Below, piece after piece: positions 32,515 to 41,714 of a stretch of 41,717 nucleotides of DNA (its first letter is position 1; each line of letters starts with the position of its first letter). Under the pieces are notes generated by a model, which worked only from the letters and a program-made list of their open reading frames with translations, was not told the origin of the DNA and searched no databases. Made by a program: the position numbers and the translations under genes. Origin of the DNA: an uncultured Oscillospiraceae bacterium (GTDB lineage: Bacteria > Bacillota_A > Clostridia > Oscillospirales > Oscillospiraceae); NCBI GenBank assembly GCA_900754605.1, contig CAAEDK010000001.1, forward strand, positions 1-41,717. Direction: 5' to 3'.

Positions 32515-34011
32515 ATGGAACAATTTTTAGGCGGACTGCAAGTTCTGCTGCAGTGGCAGAACTTTTTGATTATTCCGGTGGGGCTGGCAATCGGCATTAT
32601 TGTGGGTGCTATCCCCGGACTGACCTCCGATTTAGGTCTCATCCTTTGTATACCCTTGACCTATGGCATGGATCCCACGATGGCTATTTTAATGCTGCTG
32701 GCCATCTACTGCGGCGGTACCTACGGCGGTTCCATCACTGCGATTCTCATCAACACCCCGGGTACCTCGGCCAATGCGGCAACGCTGTTTGACGGTTATC
32801 CCATGACCCAAAGAGGACAAGCGTTCAAGGCACTGCAAATGGCACTGTACGCATCAACCATCGGTGGCCTTATAAGCGCATTTGCCCTACTGTTTCTGGC
32901 TCCCCAGATCGCAAAAATCACACTGCTGTTTGGCCCTGCCGAATATTTTGCTTTGGCAGTTTTTGGACTATCCGTGATTGCGGGCGTCTCTAACAACAGT
33001 ATTTTCAAGGGACTGATCGGCGCTTGCATCGGCTTGTTCATGGCTACCATCGGCATGGACAATATCAGCGGCACCGCCCGCTTTACCTTTGGAAGCAATC
33101 GGCTCATGAGTGGTATCGACCTGATCATCGCCCTCATTGGACTGTTTGCTATCTCTGAGATTATGATGAAGTCCCAGTATGATCCAAGGACCGACCACAA
33201 GACTATCAGTTCTTCAGCCATCACCAGAGATAAAATCACGAAGGACGAGTATCGGCGATGCCGCAAACCAATCGGCATTGGCTCCCTGATCGGTGTCATT
33301 ATCGGCGCAACCCCTGGAACTGGCGGTGGTTTGGCGGCGTTCATCTCTTATAACCAGGTGAAGCAATCCTCCAGCCATCCCGAGACTTTTGGCCACGGCG
33401 AGATCGAGGGTGTGGCCGCCTCCGAGTCCGCCAACAATGGCGCCTGCGGCGCAACGATGATCCCCATGCTGACGCTGGGGGTCCCAGGGGACGGCGCCAC
33501 CGCTATCTTGATGGGTGCATTCATGATCCACGGCATGATCCCCGGCCCCACGCTGTTCGAAGAGCAGGGCAATATTCTATATGCCATTATGCTGGGCCTG
33601 ATCGTGGTCAATGTGTTTATGTATATTCTGGGCAGTGGCTTTACCCGTTTTTACGCGCATATCACCCGTATTCCCTACGAGATTTTGGCGGCTATTGTAT
33701 TGACCTTTTGCATTGCGGGTGCGTATTCCACCAATAACCGGATGTATGATATCTACATCATCCTGATCTTCGGCATTGTAGCGTATTTCCTGCGCCGGAT
33801 GGATTTTCAGTTGGTTCCCATTCTGCTCGGCATTGTGCTGGGGCCTTTGGCTGAGAAAAACTTCCGCCGGGCACTGGTGCTGTCTGACGGGAGTCTGGAC
33901 ATTTTCTTTACCCGTCCTATCAGCTGTGCCTTTATCTTGATTGCTGTAGGTTCTATTTTGCTGTTTGCCTGGAAAAATCACAAGGCAAAGGTAAAAACCA
34001 CACAGAAATAA
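32515..34011 (+). CDS. tctA: Tripartite tricarboxylate transporter large permease subunit (TctA)
   Basis: A 498-residue inner-membrane permease with about 11-12 helices. The family motifs are clear: GAIPGLTSDLG near residue 38, GGTYGGSITAILINTPGTSANAAT near residues 65-85, and the repeated counterpart GATPGTGGGLAAF with SNNGACGATMIPMLTLGVPGDGATAIL near residues 260-320. AAAGGAG precedes the ATG. It works with TctB and the binding lipoprotein TctC in Na+ or H+ driven uptake of a carboxylate. Confidence 0.95.
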   Translation: MEQFLGGLQVLLQWQNFLIIPVGLAIGIIVGAIPGLTSDLGLILCIPLTYGMDPTMAILMLLAIYCGGTYGGSITAILINTPGTSANAATLFDGYPMTQRGQAFKALQMALYASTIGGLISAFALLFLAPQIAKITLLFGPAEYFALAVFGLSVIAGVSNNSIFKGLIGACIGLFMATIGMDNISGTARFTFGSNRLMSGIDLIIALIGLFAISEIMMKSQYDPRTDHKTISSSAITRDKITKDEYRRCRKPIGIGSLIGVIIGATPGTGGGLAAFISYNQVKQSSSHPETFGHGEIEGVAASESANNGACGATMIPMLTLGVPGDGATAILMGAFMIHGMIPGPTLFEEQGNILYAIMLGLIVVNVFMYILGSGFTRFYAHITRIPYEILAAIVLTFCIAGAYSTNNRMYDIYIILIFGIVAYFLRRMDFQLVPILLGIVLGPLAEKNFRRALVLSDGSLDIFFTRPISCAFILIAVGSILLFAWKNHKAKVKTTQK

Positions 34012-34093
34012 TACAGATCTGCGCAAGTACTGAGACATCTCCTTATTTGAGCATTGCCAAATTCATACAATTTGAAGAGCGACGGTGTTTGAG

Positions 34094-35683
34094 ATGAAGA
34101 AAATTTTGAAAAGGCTTTTCTGCTTGGCTATCGCTGTTGTGATGTTAATGAGTACTGCGGGGGCAGAAGGAACCTCCACTTATATGGCTTACCGGTCAAA
34201 TGCCGTTACAATATCAGCAGCTGACGGACTTGGCATCGTAAGTGGAACATTCGTAATAAAGGATCTCAGTATTACAAACGGGCAAGATCCTGATGGTCGC
34301 AACTATGTTGGACAGGTGCATACACTTGAAAATGGGGAATTTACATTCAGCGTTGGGCGCAGTGCCTCTGAAAGCGTTGCATCATGGTTCAATTCAAAGA
34401 TCTCAGGATATAATGATCCTTCTGTGAACGGAGATAGAACAACATTTGACCAGACTGCTGATGATTTGAATTTTGCCTTTGTCGGTGATTTGAATTTGGT
34501 TGTGGATACTGCCGATGATCCGCAGGGTCTAAGTGTTACATTTCCTGATGTTGTTATTGCTCAGGGGAGCACCTTGTTTAGAAATAATTGGTGGTTTGGT
34601 CAACGCTCTGGCCAGCATACAAGAGATAGTGACGGCCCCGACACTGTATTGGCAATTGGAAGTACGACAGAGGGAAGAACAGTTTATGCATCGTTTTTGA
34701 GAGGCGGCAACGAGGTTAATGAGATTTCTCTGGAAGCCATTCACGTGGTAGAAGCTGCTGCGGATAGTGCGAATAAAGTTGTCGATGTTAAAAATAAATT
34801 TGCTGCGCTTCCGATTGATGGTGTTCAAAGCAATTTGGAAGGTTTCCCCGGCAGCTATGACCCTACCGTAAATCATATCCAGGGATATGCGCAGTATGAT
34901 AGTTGCGATCATACTCGATATTCTATTCTGACGCATAGTGTAGGAACTGCGCCCTATGCGCATATTGTCGCCGGCCCCAAAACGGGCAGTGACAAGTGGG
35001 GGTTCAAAACATACCTTCAGAATTGGAGACATCCTGGTGGCGTTCAAGTAATGGGAGATTATCTGTTGGTTCCCTCTGAACAAGATGCTTCCGCGCATAT
35101 AGCTTTATATGATTTGCGTTCATTGGCCGTAAAAGAACTAAGAAGAGTTGAGACATTTGACTTAGCTGTAAGCCATAAGGCTGGTGCTTTGGGGATTACT
35201 TCTTATGAGGATAAAAACGGCATTGAGTATTACGTGATGATAGTTGCCCATTTAGATGGCGAGAATACTGTGTACCATGTCTATCGTGCATTGGCATCAA
35301 ATGGCATTGAAAACGCCCGGTTCTCCGAAGTTGGAAGTTTTGAATCTGATAAGGACTTTCAAGGTTTTGGCTTGATTACTGAGGATGGGACAAATGATAT
35401 TTATATGATAGGGCTTTGGTCGCCAAGCGAGGGTGTGACATTTGCGGATTATGCATACCTGTACCAGTTGAATACGGAAACATGGACCATTGGAGAAGCA
35501 CTTCAGCAGATTCACATGGTCAGTGTTGGAGGAATGGCTGGTATGATGGGAGTTCATTTCCGTTATGGCGCAAATGTATATGTTGCAGACGATGGTACGC
35601 TAACTTTATCCGCTACAGAGCGGAACTCGGTTTTGGGCAGCTCTTTGGCAACAAATGATTGGATTCCTGCAATCGTAAACTAA
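34094..35683 (+). CDS. Secreted protein of unknown function, probable beta-propeller
   Basis: The ATG at 34094 gives 529 residues: a signal peptide (MKKILKRLFCLAIAVV, cleaved near the STAGAEG stretch) and no membrane anchor, so it is secreted. An in-frame GTG at 34085 is a less likely start. The C-terminal half contains repeated strands of the kind seen in beta-propellers (HPGGVQVMGDYLLVPSE, ALYDLRSL, TYVYR-type blades), each ending in Tyr/Trp-rich segments. Not recognised from any family. The base composition is noticeably more AT-rich than the transporter genes before it, suggesting separate acquisition. It lies 82 bases downstream of tctA and may process or bind the transported compound outside the cell (inference). 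Confidence 0.75.
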   Translation: MKKILKRLFCLAIAVVMLMSTAGAEGTSTYMAYRSNAVTISAADGLGIVSGTFVIKDLSITNGQDPDGRNYVGQVHTLENGEFTFSVGRSASESVASWFNSKISGYNDPSVNGDRTTFDQTADDLNFAFVGDLNLVVDTADDPQGLSVTFPDVVIAQGSTLFRNNWWFGQRSGQHTRDSDGPDTVLAIGSTTEGRTVYASFLRGGNEVNEISLEAIHVVEAAADSANKVVDVKNKFAALPIDGVQSNLEGFPGSYDPTVNHIQGYAQYDSCDHTRYSILTHSVGTAPYAHIVAGPKTGSDKWGFKTYLQNWRHPGGVQVMGDYLLVPSEQDASAHIALYDLRSLAVKELRRVETFDLAVSHKAGALGITSYEDKNGIEYYVMIVAHLDGENTVYHVYRALASNGIENARFSEVGSFESDKDFQGFGLITEDGTNDIYMIGLWSPSEGVTFADYAYLYQLNTETWTIGEALQQIHMVSVGGMAGMMGVHFRYGANVYVADDGTLTLSATERNSVLGSSLATNDWIPAIVN

Positions 35684-35706
35684 TATTTGACGATATCGTT
35701 ATGTGA

Positions 35707-35742
35707 GGAAAGGGAACGGGCTGTGATCCGTTCCCTTTCTCC
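35707..35742 (+). terminator. Terminator after the secreted protein gene
   Basis: AAAGGGAACGG pairs perfectly with CCGTTCCCTTT around CTGTGATC-type loop bases, followed by a short pyrimidine run. It ends the LacI-MBL-Tct operon. Confidence 0.75.
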
Positions 35743-36137
35743 ACAGTGAATATTCTATTGATAAACCGCATGATGGTGGATATCTTGTTTTGACTGACAA
35801 TGAATAAACCAAAGCTGACCCGTAGTGCATAGCTGGGGGAGAACTACGGCGAATTGGCTCAAAGACATCTTCTTCGGTTTTTTAAGCAGTTGCGCTAAAG
35901 CTTGCATGAAGCAATCTTTCCTGTTCCTTTATGTAAATGCATGGCGTCGAGAAGGTGTCATCTCCCCCATAAAACAGACTGCATTTCGCAAGAGCCGATT
36001 GGAACGTCTCCTGACCGGCACGCTGGCAGATCTTCTGTTTATTCTCTTAAAAGATTTCTGCTGTGATTTGCTTTTCGGCTCTGCCGGGCGGGGCTTTAGA
36101 AGTTTTTGGCTTTCCGGCCCTTTAGAGTGAGCAGCAA
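35743..36137. other. Stretch without a recognisable gene
   Basis: About 395 bases with short open frames on both strands, none with a ribosome site, a known motif or a conserved-looking composition. It lies at the right edge of the accessory region and probably is decayed element DNA. Confidence 0.4.
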
Positions 36138-36182
36138 ACAAGAAACCGTCAAGCCTCTTTTGATGCTTGGCGGTTTCCTGTT
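36138..36182. terminator. Bidirectional terminator
   Basis: AAACCGTCAAGC pairs with GCTTGGCGGTTT (one G-T) around CTCTTTTGAT. T-rich tracts lie on both sides (TTTCCTGTTTG and, on the minus strand, TTTCTTGTTTG). It probably ends the S9 peptidase/transporter operon coming from the right. Confidence 0.75.
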
Positions 36183-36347
36183 TGACGCTTATATTGCTAT
36201 AACAAATTTCAGGGAGGTGTCACGAATTTTGAGAACTTCAATCAAGCGGGAATGAGTCGCTTTTCGAGTTTAGAAGTGATCCGCCATGTCCTCACCCGAA
36301 AACATCTTAAAGGGAATCCGAGTTTTTAGGATCTGATCGGCTGCAAT

Positions 36348-37550
36348 TTACAGCATACCGGCCATCACACCGGCCACCAAAATAGAGACCATTGCGGCCA
36401 TACCGCCCACTACCAGGCGAGGCATGACCCGGCTCATCAGAAAGGCCTTTTCATCCTCATCCTCCGCCACAGCATTGCATACCTCCACAGAGATTAGGTA
36501 AGTGGAGGGGAACCCCAGCATCTGGCAGAAGCCTACGCCGAAGGCCATGGACTTATCCCCCAGAATCTTCCACACCGGCAGGACTTTCATCATAACAAAG
36601 ATGGAAAGTACCGACACCGCGAACACAACCACCAGCGGGAGGATCAGGTCGATGAGGTCGGATATGGAGATGTTGGCCAGGGCGGGAATGATGGCAGCGA
36701 ACACCACCATGTTGATAAAACCGCTGGCTTGGGCTTTCTGGAGGAGGTTCTTGGGCACCACACCCAGCTGGGTGAAGATCACGCCCAGCACCAGCCCCAG
36801 GATGGCGTAGTTGATGTGGGTCAGCTCACCCAGCCATACAGAGAGCAGGCCGCCGACTACTGCCAGCAAAATGCACACATTGCTGGAATAAAAGCCGTCA
36901 AATTTCTCGGCCAATGTTATCCTCTTGGACGCTGTCTTTGCCTCGCTGTTCCGATTCTCGGATTTGCCCGCGGCGGCCATAAACTCGTCCAGGGTGCCGC
37001 TGGATTTGGCCTTCCGGTATTCGCCGATCAGGCCCTGGGCATAGCGGAGACTGGCGCTGGAGGCAAAGGGCGTACCCACGAACTTCTGCACGGCGAAGGT
37101 AATGGCAGCCAGCGCGGCGGCCAGAGGATAGCCAGCCTTGGTGGCAGCCTCCGTCATGATCTGCGTTGCGGGCAGAGCGCCGTTGACTACCGGGATGGCG
37201 CTGAGGGCCATCTCCTTGCCGATGATAGGGATGGTCAGTGAGACGCCGATGATTACCGCCAGCATACCGAACCAGCAAGTGACCACAGTCCGCCACTCAT
37301 CCATGAACTGGCGCAGGTTAATCATGGACCCCATGGCGAAGAGCAGCATTGGCACGCTCCAGCTGGAAGCGGCGCTGAGACCGGCCTTTTCGATGATGTC
37401 GGCAGGCAATACGCCGGCGACGAACAGGATCAGGAACAGCATCAGCGTGGCGAACACCGAGGAGATCCGGGCTTTGGTCAGCTTGGCCACTACATCGCCG
37501 ACAGCGAAGAGAACCATCACTACTGCGAACCATAGCAACATATCAAACAC
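36348..37550 (-). CDS. Multi-pass membrane transporter, family uncertain
   Basis: A 400-residue protein with 10-12 hydrophobic helices and a charged cytoplasmic loop of about 40 residues in the middle (KSENRNSEAKTASKRI region). The two halves resemble each other, as in secondary carriers of the glutamate/ESS or related symporter type: both include a Pro/Gly-rich helix (GALPATQIMTEAATKAG and MLGFPSTYLISVEV). I do not recognise the exact family. The start is GTG at 37550 with AAAGGA about 10 bases upstream. It is the last gene of the S9-S9-transporter operon, 55 bases after the second peptidase, so it probably handles peptides, amino acids or their breakdown products. Confidence 0.7.
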   Translation of the reverse strand: MFDMLLWFAVVMVLFAVGDVVAKLTKARISSVFATLMLFLILFVAGVLPADIIEKAGLSAASSWSVPMLLFAMGSMINLRQFMDEWRTVVTCWFGMLAVIIGVSLTIPIIGKEMALSAIPVVNGALPATQIMTEAATKAGYPLAAALAAITFAVQKFVGTPFASSASLRYAQGLIGEYRKAKSSGTLDEFMAAAGKSENRNSEAKTASKRITLAEKFDGFYSSNVCILLAVVGGLLSVWLGELTHINYAILGLVLGVIFTQLGVVPKNLLQKAQASGFINMVVFAAIIPALANISISDLIDLILPLVVVFAVSVLSIFVMMKVLPVWKILGDKSMAFGVGFCQMLGFPSTYLISVEVCNAVAEDEDEKAFLMSRVMPRLVVGGMAAMVSILVAGVMAGML

Positions 37551-37605
37551 TTGTCATTCATCCTTTCTCTATCTGTTTGTTGAAAGGGCCGCCCGGCGCA
37601 GCCTT

Positions 37606-39570
37606 TTAGAGATACTGGTCGAACCAGTCACACAGAGCGTTGAGCCGGATCAGACGGTTGACCGGCCGGCCGGACCGGTTGAGTTCGTGGCCCTCCTGAT
37701 GAATCAGGACCACCTTGGAAGGAACACCCTGCTGACGCAGACTGGTGAACATCTGCAGGGGCTCGTCCATCCAGCAGCGGTAGTCGGTGTTGGAGTGGAT
37801 AAACAGGGTGGGAGTGGTGACATTGCGGACGTACTTCAGGGGAGACTTGTCCCAGAGGATCTGGCTCTCGTCCCAGATGACGCCTTTCCGCTCCAGGGCA
37901 TTGAGGCCCATGTGCTCCAGCAGGAACAGATACCCCTTGTCACAGGTGGAGATGGAGGTGACAAAGTTGGAAATGCTCCGCATGGCACAGGCAGCCTTGA
38001 ACCGCTGGGTGTGGCCGATGATCCAGTTGGTCATGTAGCCGCCATAGGACCCGCCGCACACGCCCAGCCGATCCGCGTCCACGTCCGGATAACGGCGAAG
38101 CACCTCATCGGTGAAGTCCATCAGATCCTGGTAATCGATGGTGCCCCACCGACCTACCAGATCGAAGTAATCCTGCCCCCGACCGTCGCTGCCGTGGGGA
38201 TTGGTATAGAACACGAACCGACCGCCGGCGGCCAGCAGCTGCATCTCATGGTAGTACTGGGAACCGTAGGCCGCCTTGGGGCCGCCGTGAATGTTCAATA
38301 CGCCGGGATACTTCTTCCCCGGCTCGTATCCGGAGGGGCGGATGACCCAGCCATCCACCTCCTGACCGTCCCGGCTGCGGAACGTGATGTGCTCCGGACG
38401 TGAGATCTGGCGGGTCTCCAGAAAGGCGTCGTGGAATTGGGTGAGCCTCTCCGGTTCCCCGCCGGAGAGGGGCTGGCGGTACAGCTCCTGAGGCCGGTGA
38501 TCCCGGAAAGCTGCCAGATAGGCGTTCTCTCCAATGATATCAAAGCAGGCAATCCCCTCATAGGAGGCCACAGGAGCAAAGTTTCCCGCCTTGTCGAAGC
38601 GCAGCAGGGCGGTGACGTCGCGCTGGAGACGGACGGCATAGAGACTGTCTCCCTGGACGGCACAGACCTTGCCGCCGCCCAAAGACATATCACCGATGGC
38701 GGAGGTACCCAAAAAGCCGTCCGGGGCGCAGAAGGTCCGGCAGTCCCCGGTGGCCGGATTCAGCAGATAGAGCTTGGGGCTTCGGGAGACGCTGGTGTGC
38801 GGGTCGCCGCCCTCGAACCAGATATCCGTGCCCCACCAGCCCACCTGGGTGATCCGATATTTCCCATCGGGGACCAGTGACCGGGTTTGGCCGGTGGCCA
38901 GATCGTAGAGCATCAGCTGCCGGTAGTCAGGCCGGATTCCCTCAAAGCTCACACCCCAATAGAGGATCCGAGAGCCTTCCGGAGAGACTGCCGCTCCTTC
39001 CATGTCATAGGTGGGAGGGGTGATCTGGTTTACGGAGCCGTCGGCAGGATCGAAAATCCATCCGCTCATCCGGGTGCCGTTAATCATCCCCAGACCGTCG
39101 GCCCAGAAGGGCAGTTCGTCAAAAACCGTGTAGTCACGGCCGGGCTGAGGCTGGTCCGCAGGCAGGTCCTCCGGAGACGTCATGGGCCGCCGGGTCAGGA
39201 TGAACCATCTCCCGTCGGGCAGGGGGTGAAACTGCTTTACCGACAGGGGAATGGTGAAAGCCCGCTCCGCCTCGCCGCCCCGGATGTCCAGCCGGTAAAA
39301 GGCGGTTTTGCCAGGCTGATCCCCGGTCCGGCAGGAGGGGAAAATCAGCGTAGTGGCATCCAGCCAGCGGAAAGAGGCCTCGTCGCCGTTGCCGGTCAGG
39401 GGGCGAACGGCGCCGGTTGCGGTGTCCAGCAGATGGATGCAGGCGTAATAGCCTTTTCCATCATCTCTGGCCCGGCGGGACACAAAAGCTGCGTGAGCCC
39501 CGTCGGGTGCGACCGCCACCTCGGAGAGGAACCAGTATGCGTACAGATCGTCTGCTTTGATGCGTTCCAT
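37606..39570 (-). CDS. S9-family (prolyl oligopeptidase/acylaminoacyl) serine peptidase, second of pair
   Basis: A 654-residue cytosolic enzyme. The N-terminal 380 residues form the beta-propeller gate (repeated LDATTLIF/YLLN-type blades) and the C-terminal 260 residues are the alpha/beta-hydrolase. The catalytic triad is visible: Ser508 in GGSYGG, Asp in HSNTDYRCW and His in HQEGHEL. No signal peptide is present. AGGAGG is located in the last codons of the upstream paralogue, and its ATG lies 2 bases after that gene's stop, so translation is coupled. It should remove or cleave short peptides, probably oligopeptides imported from outside. Substrate preference (prolyl, acylaminoacyl or dipeptidyl) is not resolved. 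Confidence 0.92.
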   Translation of the reverse strand: MERIKADDLYAYWFLSEVAVAPDGAHAAFVSRRARDDGKGYYACIHLLDTATGAVRPLTGNGDEASFRWLDATTLIFPSCRTGDQPGKTAFYRLDIRGGEAERAFTIPLSVKQFHPLPDGRWFILTRRPMTSPEDLPADQPQPGRDYTVFDELPFWADGLGMINGTRMSGWIFDPADGSVNQITPPTYDMEGAAVSPEGSRILYWGVSFEGIRPDYRQLMLYDLATGQTRSLVPDGKYRITQVGWWGTDIWFEGGDPHTSVSRSPKLYLLNPATGDCRTFCAPDGFLGTSAIGDMSLGGGKVCAVQGDSLYAVRLQRDVTALLRFDKAGNFAPVASYEGIACFDIIGENAYLAAFRDHRPQELYRQPLSGGEPERLTQFHDAFLETRQISRPEHITFRSRDGQEVDGWVIRPSGYEPGKKYPGVLNIHGGPKAAYGSQYYHEMQLLAAGGRFVFYTNPHGSDGRGQDYFDLVGRWGTIDYQDLMDFTDEVLRRYPDVDADRLGVCGGSYGGYMTNWIIGHTQRFKAACAMRSISNFVTSISTCDKGYLFLLEHMGLNALERKGVIWDESQILWDKSPLKYVRNVTTPTLFIHSNTDYRCWMDEPLQMFTSLRQQGVPSKVVLIHQEGHELNRSGRPVNRLIRLNALCDWFDQYL

Positions 39571-39572
39571 AA

Positions 39573-41564
39573 TTATGCCTCCTGTTTATTGAGATACCGC
39601 TGGTACCAGCGGAGCATTTCCTCTAGTCGCCGGAGCCGCTGACGGGGCCGGCCGGAGCGGGAGAGTTCGTGGTTTTCCCCTGGGAAAAGACACAGCCGGG
39701 AGGGAACTCCCCGCAGCTGGAGAGCGGTGAACATCTGGATCGCTTCCAGTTTCCAGCAGCGATAGTCCTCCTCACCGTGGAGGAACAATGTGGGCGTGGT
39801 CACATGATCGGCATAGCGAAGAGGGGACTGCTGCCACTGGAGATCCCGATCCTCCCGGTGGGAAGCGCCGGTTTGCCCCTTGGCGAAGTAGTAGCCGATG
39901 TCCGCCGTGCCCTCCATCCCGGTCCAGTTTGCGATGGACCGCTGGGAGCAGGCTGCCTGGAACCGGTCCGTGTGGCCGATGATCCAGTTGGTCATGAAAC
40001 CGCCATAGGACCCGCCGCCAACGCCCAAACGGGTGGAATCGATGTCCGGCCAGCGGGCCAGGGCTCCGTCCAAGAAAGCCATGATATCCTGATAGTCGAT
40101 GGTCCCGAACCGGCCCCGGATATCGGCAAAGTCATTTCCACGGCCCTCGCTTCCCCGGGGGTTGCAGAACAGAACGAAGTATCCGGCTCCCGCCAGGACC
40201 TGCATCTCGTGAAAGAACACCGAGCCGTAGCTCAGGCGGGGCCCGCCATGGATGGTCAAAATGGCTGGGTATTTTTTGCCGGGAACGTAGGCCACCGGCG
40301 GGAGTACCCACCCCTGGACCGGCAGCGGACCTCCGGTATCCACCTCCAGCGGCTGGGGCGTGGAGACGGCGCAGCGGTCATAGATCCCGTCGTTGGCGTG
40401 GGTCAGACGGATCTCCCGGCCATGCCCCAGAGTGTAGATCTCTCCGATCCGGTTTTCCCGAAACGCCAGGTACACCAGCCGGTCTGCCGCGGCATCCAAA
40501 TACTCCACACTGCCCGGCCCGGTGAGGGGGCGGGCCTCGCCGGAGGTCAGATCCAAAGCCTCAATCCGGCTGTCCCGGTCCACGGTGGAGAGGAAATAGA
40601 GCGTGTCTCCGCAGACGCGCCAGGTCTCTCCGGCACCAAGGCGGCTGTCGGTGGCCACGGTGTTGCCCACACAATGATGGCTGTGGCGGAGGAGCAGCTC
40701 TGGTTCTCCTCCGGAGAGAGGGATGGTGTAGAAATCGCCATTTTCCCCATTTCCATAGCCAAGCCCGTCGGTAAGACAGAGAACCGCCTGGTCCCGCCAA
40801 AGGGCAAAGAGCTTCACCAGATACCGGTCCTGTTCCAGGAGGCACCGGGTCTCTCCACTGGCCGCGTCCCAGATAAAAACACCGTGGCGCAGAGTCTGGA
40901 CATCCGTGAAGCGATGACCGGTATAGAGGATCCGGCCATCTTCCACGGTAAAGCCTGTAACCTTGAAGGGCGGCGCGGTGAGGGGGGTGGTTACGCCGGA
41001 CGCAGGGTCGTGGATATACAACTGGGACCGCTGCCCGCTGGTGAGGCCCAGGCCGTTGGCCCAGAAGGGAATGTCCTCCAGCACATCATAGGTGCGGTTT
41101 TTGTATTCCTCCAGGGCCGAAGCTTCCTCCGGGGGACTCAGACTGTCCAGATTTGGGCGGTTCATGTCCACGGTGGCGGTGAAAACGAACCGCCCGTCCG
41201 TTAAGCGCCGGGCCCTGCCCGCCCGCATGGGGACGGTGAACAGGGTCTGCGCCTCGCCGCCATCCACCGGCAGCGCGTAATATGTAGTGGTATCCTGAGA
41301 AGCGGAACCGGCTGTGCCTCGCATCCCGGAAAAGAGGATGGTCCGGTTATCCATCCAAGAAAAAGCCCGCACCGGACTCAGGGAGCTGAGGGGGCGGTCC
41401 GCCCCCGTACTGTGGTCATAGACCCACAGCCGGGCGTCATAGCCATTGGAGGCCAAATTCGCCTGCTGGCGGATATAGGCGGTGTACCGACCGTCCGGCG
41501 AGAGACCCAGGTCGCTGAGATATCGGAATTGCAGGAATGTTTCGCAGATCATAGGCTCCATCAT
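39573..41564 (-). CDS. S9-family serine peptidase, first of pair
   Basis: A 663-residue cytosolic paralogue of the next gene, with the same layout: a seven-blade-type propeller then the hydrolase domain. The nucleophile is Ser519 in GGSYGG, with Asp in HGEEDYRCW and His in PGENHELSRSGRP. The near-identical hydrolase segments (TNWIIGHT, DYRCW, ELSRSGRP versus ELNRSGRP) show tandem duplication, while the propellers differ more, so their substrates may differ. The start is set at the ATG at 41564 with GGAG 5 bases upstream; ATG at 41561 is nearly equal and GTG at 41570 less likely. It is the first gene of the operon. No promoter is evident upstream. Confidence 0.9.
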   Translation of the reverse strand: MMEPMICETFLQFRYLSDLGLSPDGRYTAYIRQQANLASNGYDARLWVYDHSTGADRPLSSLSPVRAFSWMDNRTILFSGMRGTAGSASQDTTTYYALPVDGGEAQTLFTVPMRAGRARRLTDGRFVFTATVDMNRPNLDSLSPPEEASALEEYKNRTYDVLEDIPFWANGLGLTSGQRSQLYIHDPASGVTTPLTAPPFKVTGFTVEDGRILYTGHRFTDVQTLRHGVFIWDAASGETRCLLEQDRYLVKLFALWRDQAVLCLTDGLGYGNGENGDFYTIPLSGGEPELLLRHSHHCVGNTVATDSRLGAGETWRVCGDTLYFLSTVDRDSRIEALDLTSGEARPLTGPGSVEYLDAAADRLVYLAFRENRIGEIYTLGHGREIRLTHANDGIYDRCAVSTPQPLEVDTGGPLPVQGWVLPPVAYVPGKKYPAILTIHGGPRLSYGSVFFHEMQVLAGAGYFVLFCNPRGSEGRGNDFADIRGRFGTIDYQDIMAFLDGALARWPDIDSTRLGVGGGSYGGFMTNWIIGHTDRFQAACSQRSIANWTGMEGTADIGYYFAKGQTGASHREDRDLQWQQSPLRYADHVTTPTLFLHGEEDYRCWKLEAIQMFTALQLRGVPSRLCLFPGENHELSRSGRPRQRLRRLEEMLRWYQRYLNKQEA

Positions 41565-41674
41565 ATTCACTCCATTTCGTCATTGACTACAAATTTCATC
41601 CTGTACCAGCGGCACCGCAGATGTGTCCTGCTGCCGGGAGAGGCGGCGTCTGGAAACTGGAAATAGCATCCTGA

Positions 41675-41714
41675 TTTTAATTATTTATTTTTAATTAAAA
41701 ATAAATAATTAAAA
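41675..41714. repeat. Perfect 40-bp AT-only palindrome at the window end
   Basis: A 20-base arm TTTTAATTATTTATTTTTAA (41675-41694) is followed directly by its exact reverse complement (41695-41714), all A and T, in otherwise GC-rich DNA. It lies about 110 bases upstream of the S9 operon start, with no loop. Possible meanings are a transcription factor or protein-binding palindrome, a bidirectional terminator-like hairpin, or an assembly end artefact. Confidence 0.7.

Noticed and set aside
35825..36130. 101-codon frame in the gap before the S9 operon
   Set aside because: No start site, no recognised motif and no conserved look; a similar chance frame lies opposite. Kept only as gene-poor DNA.
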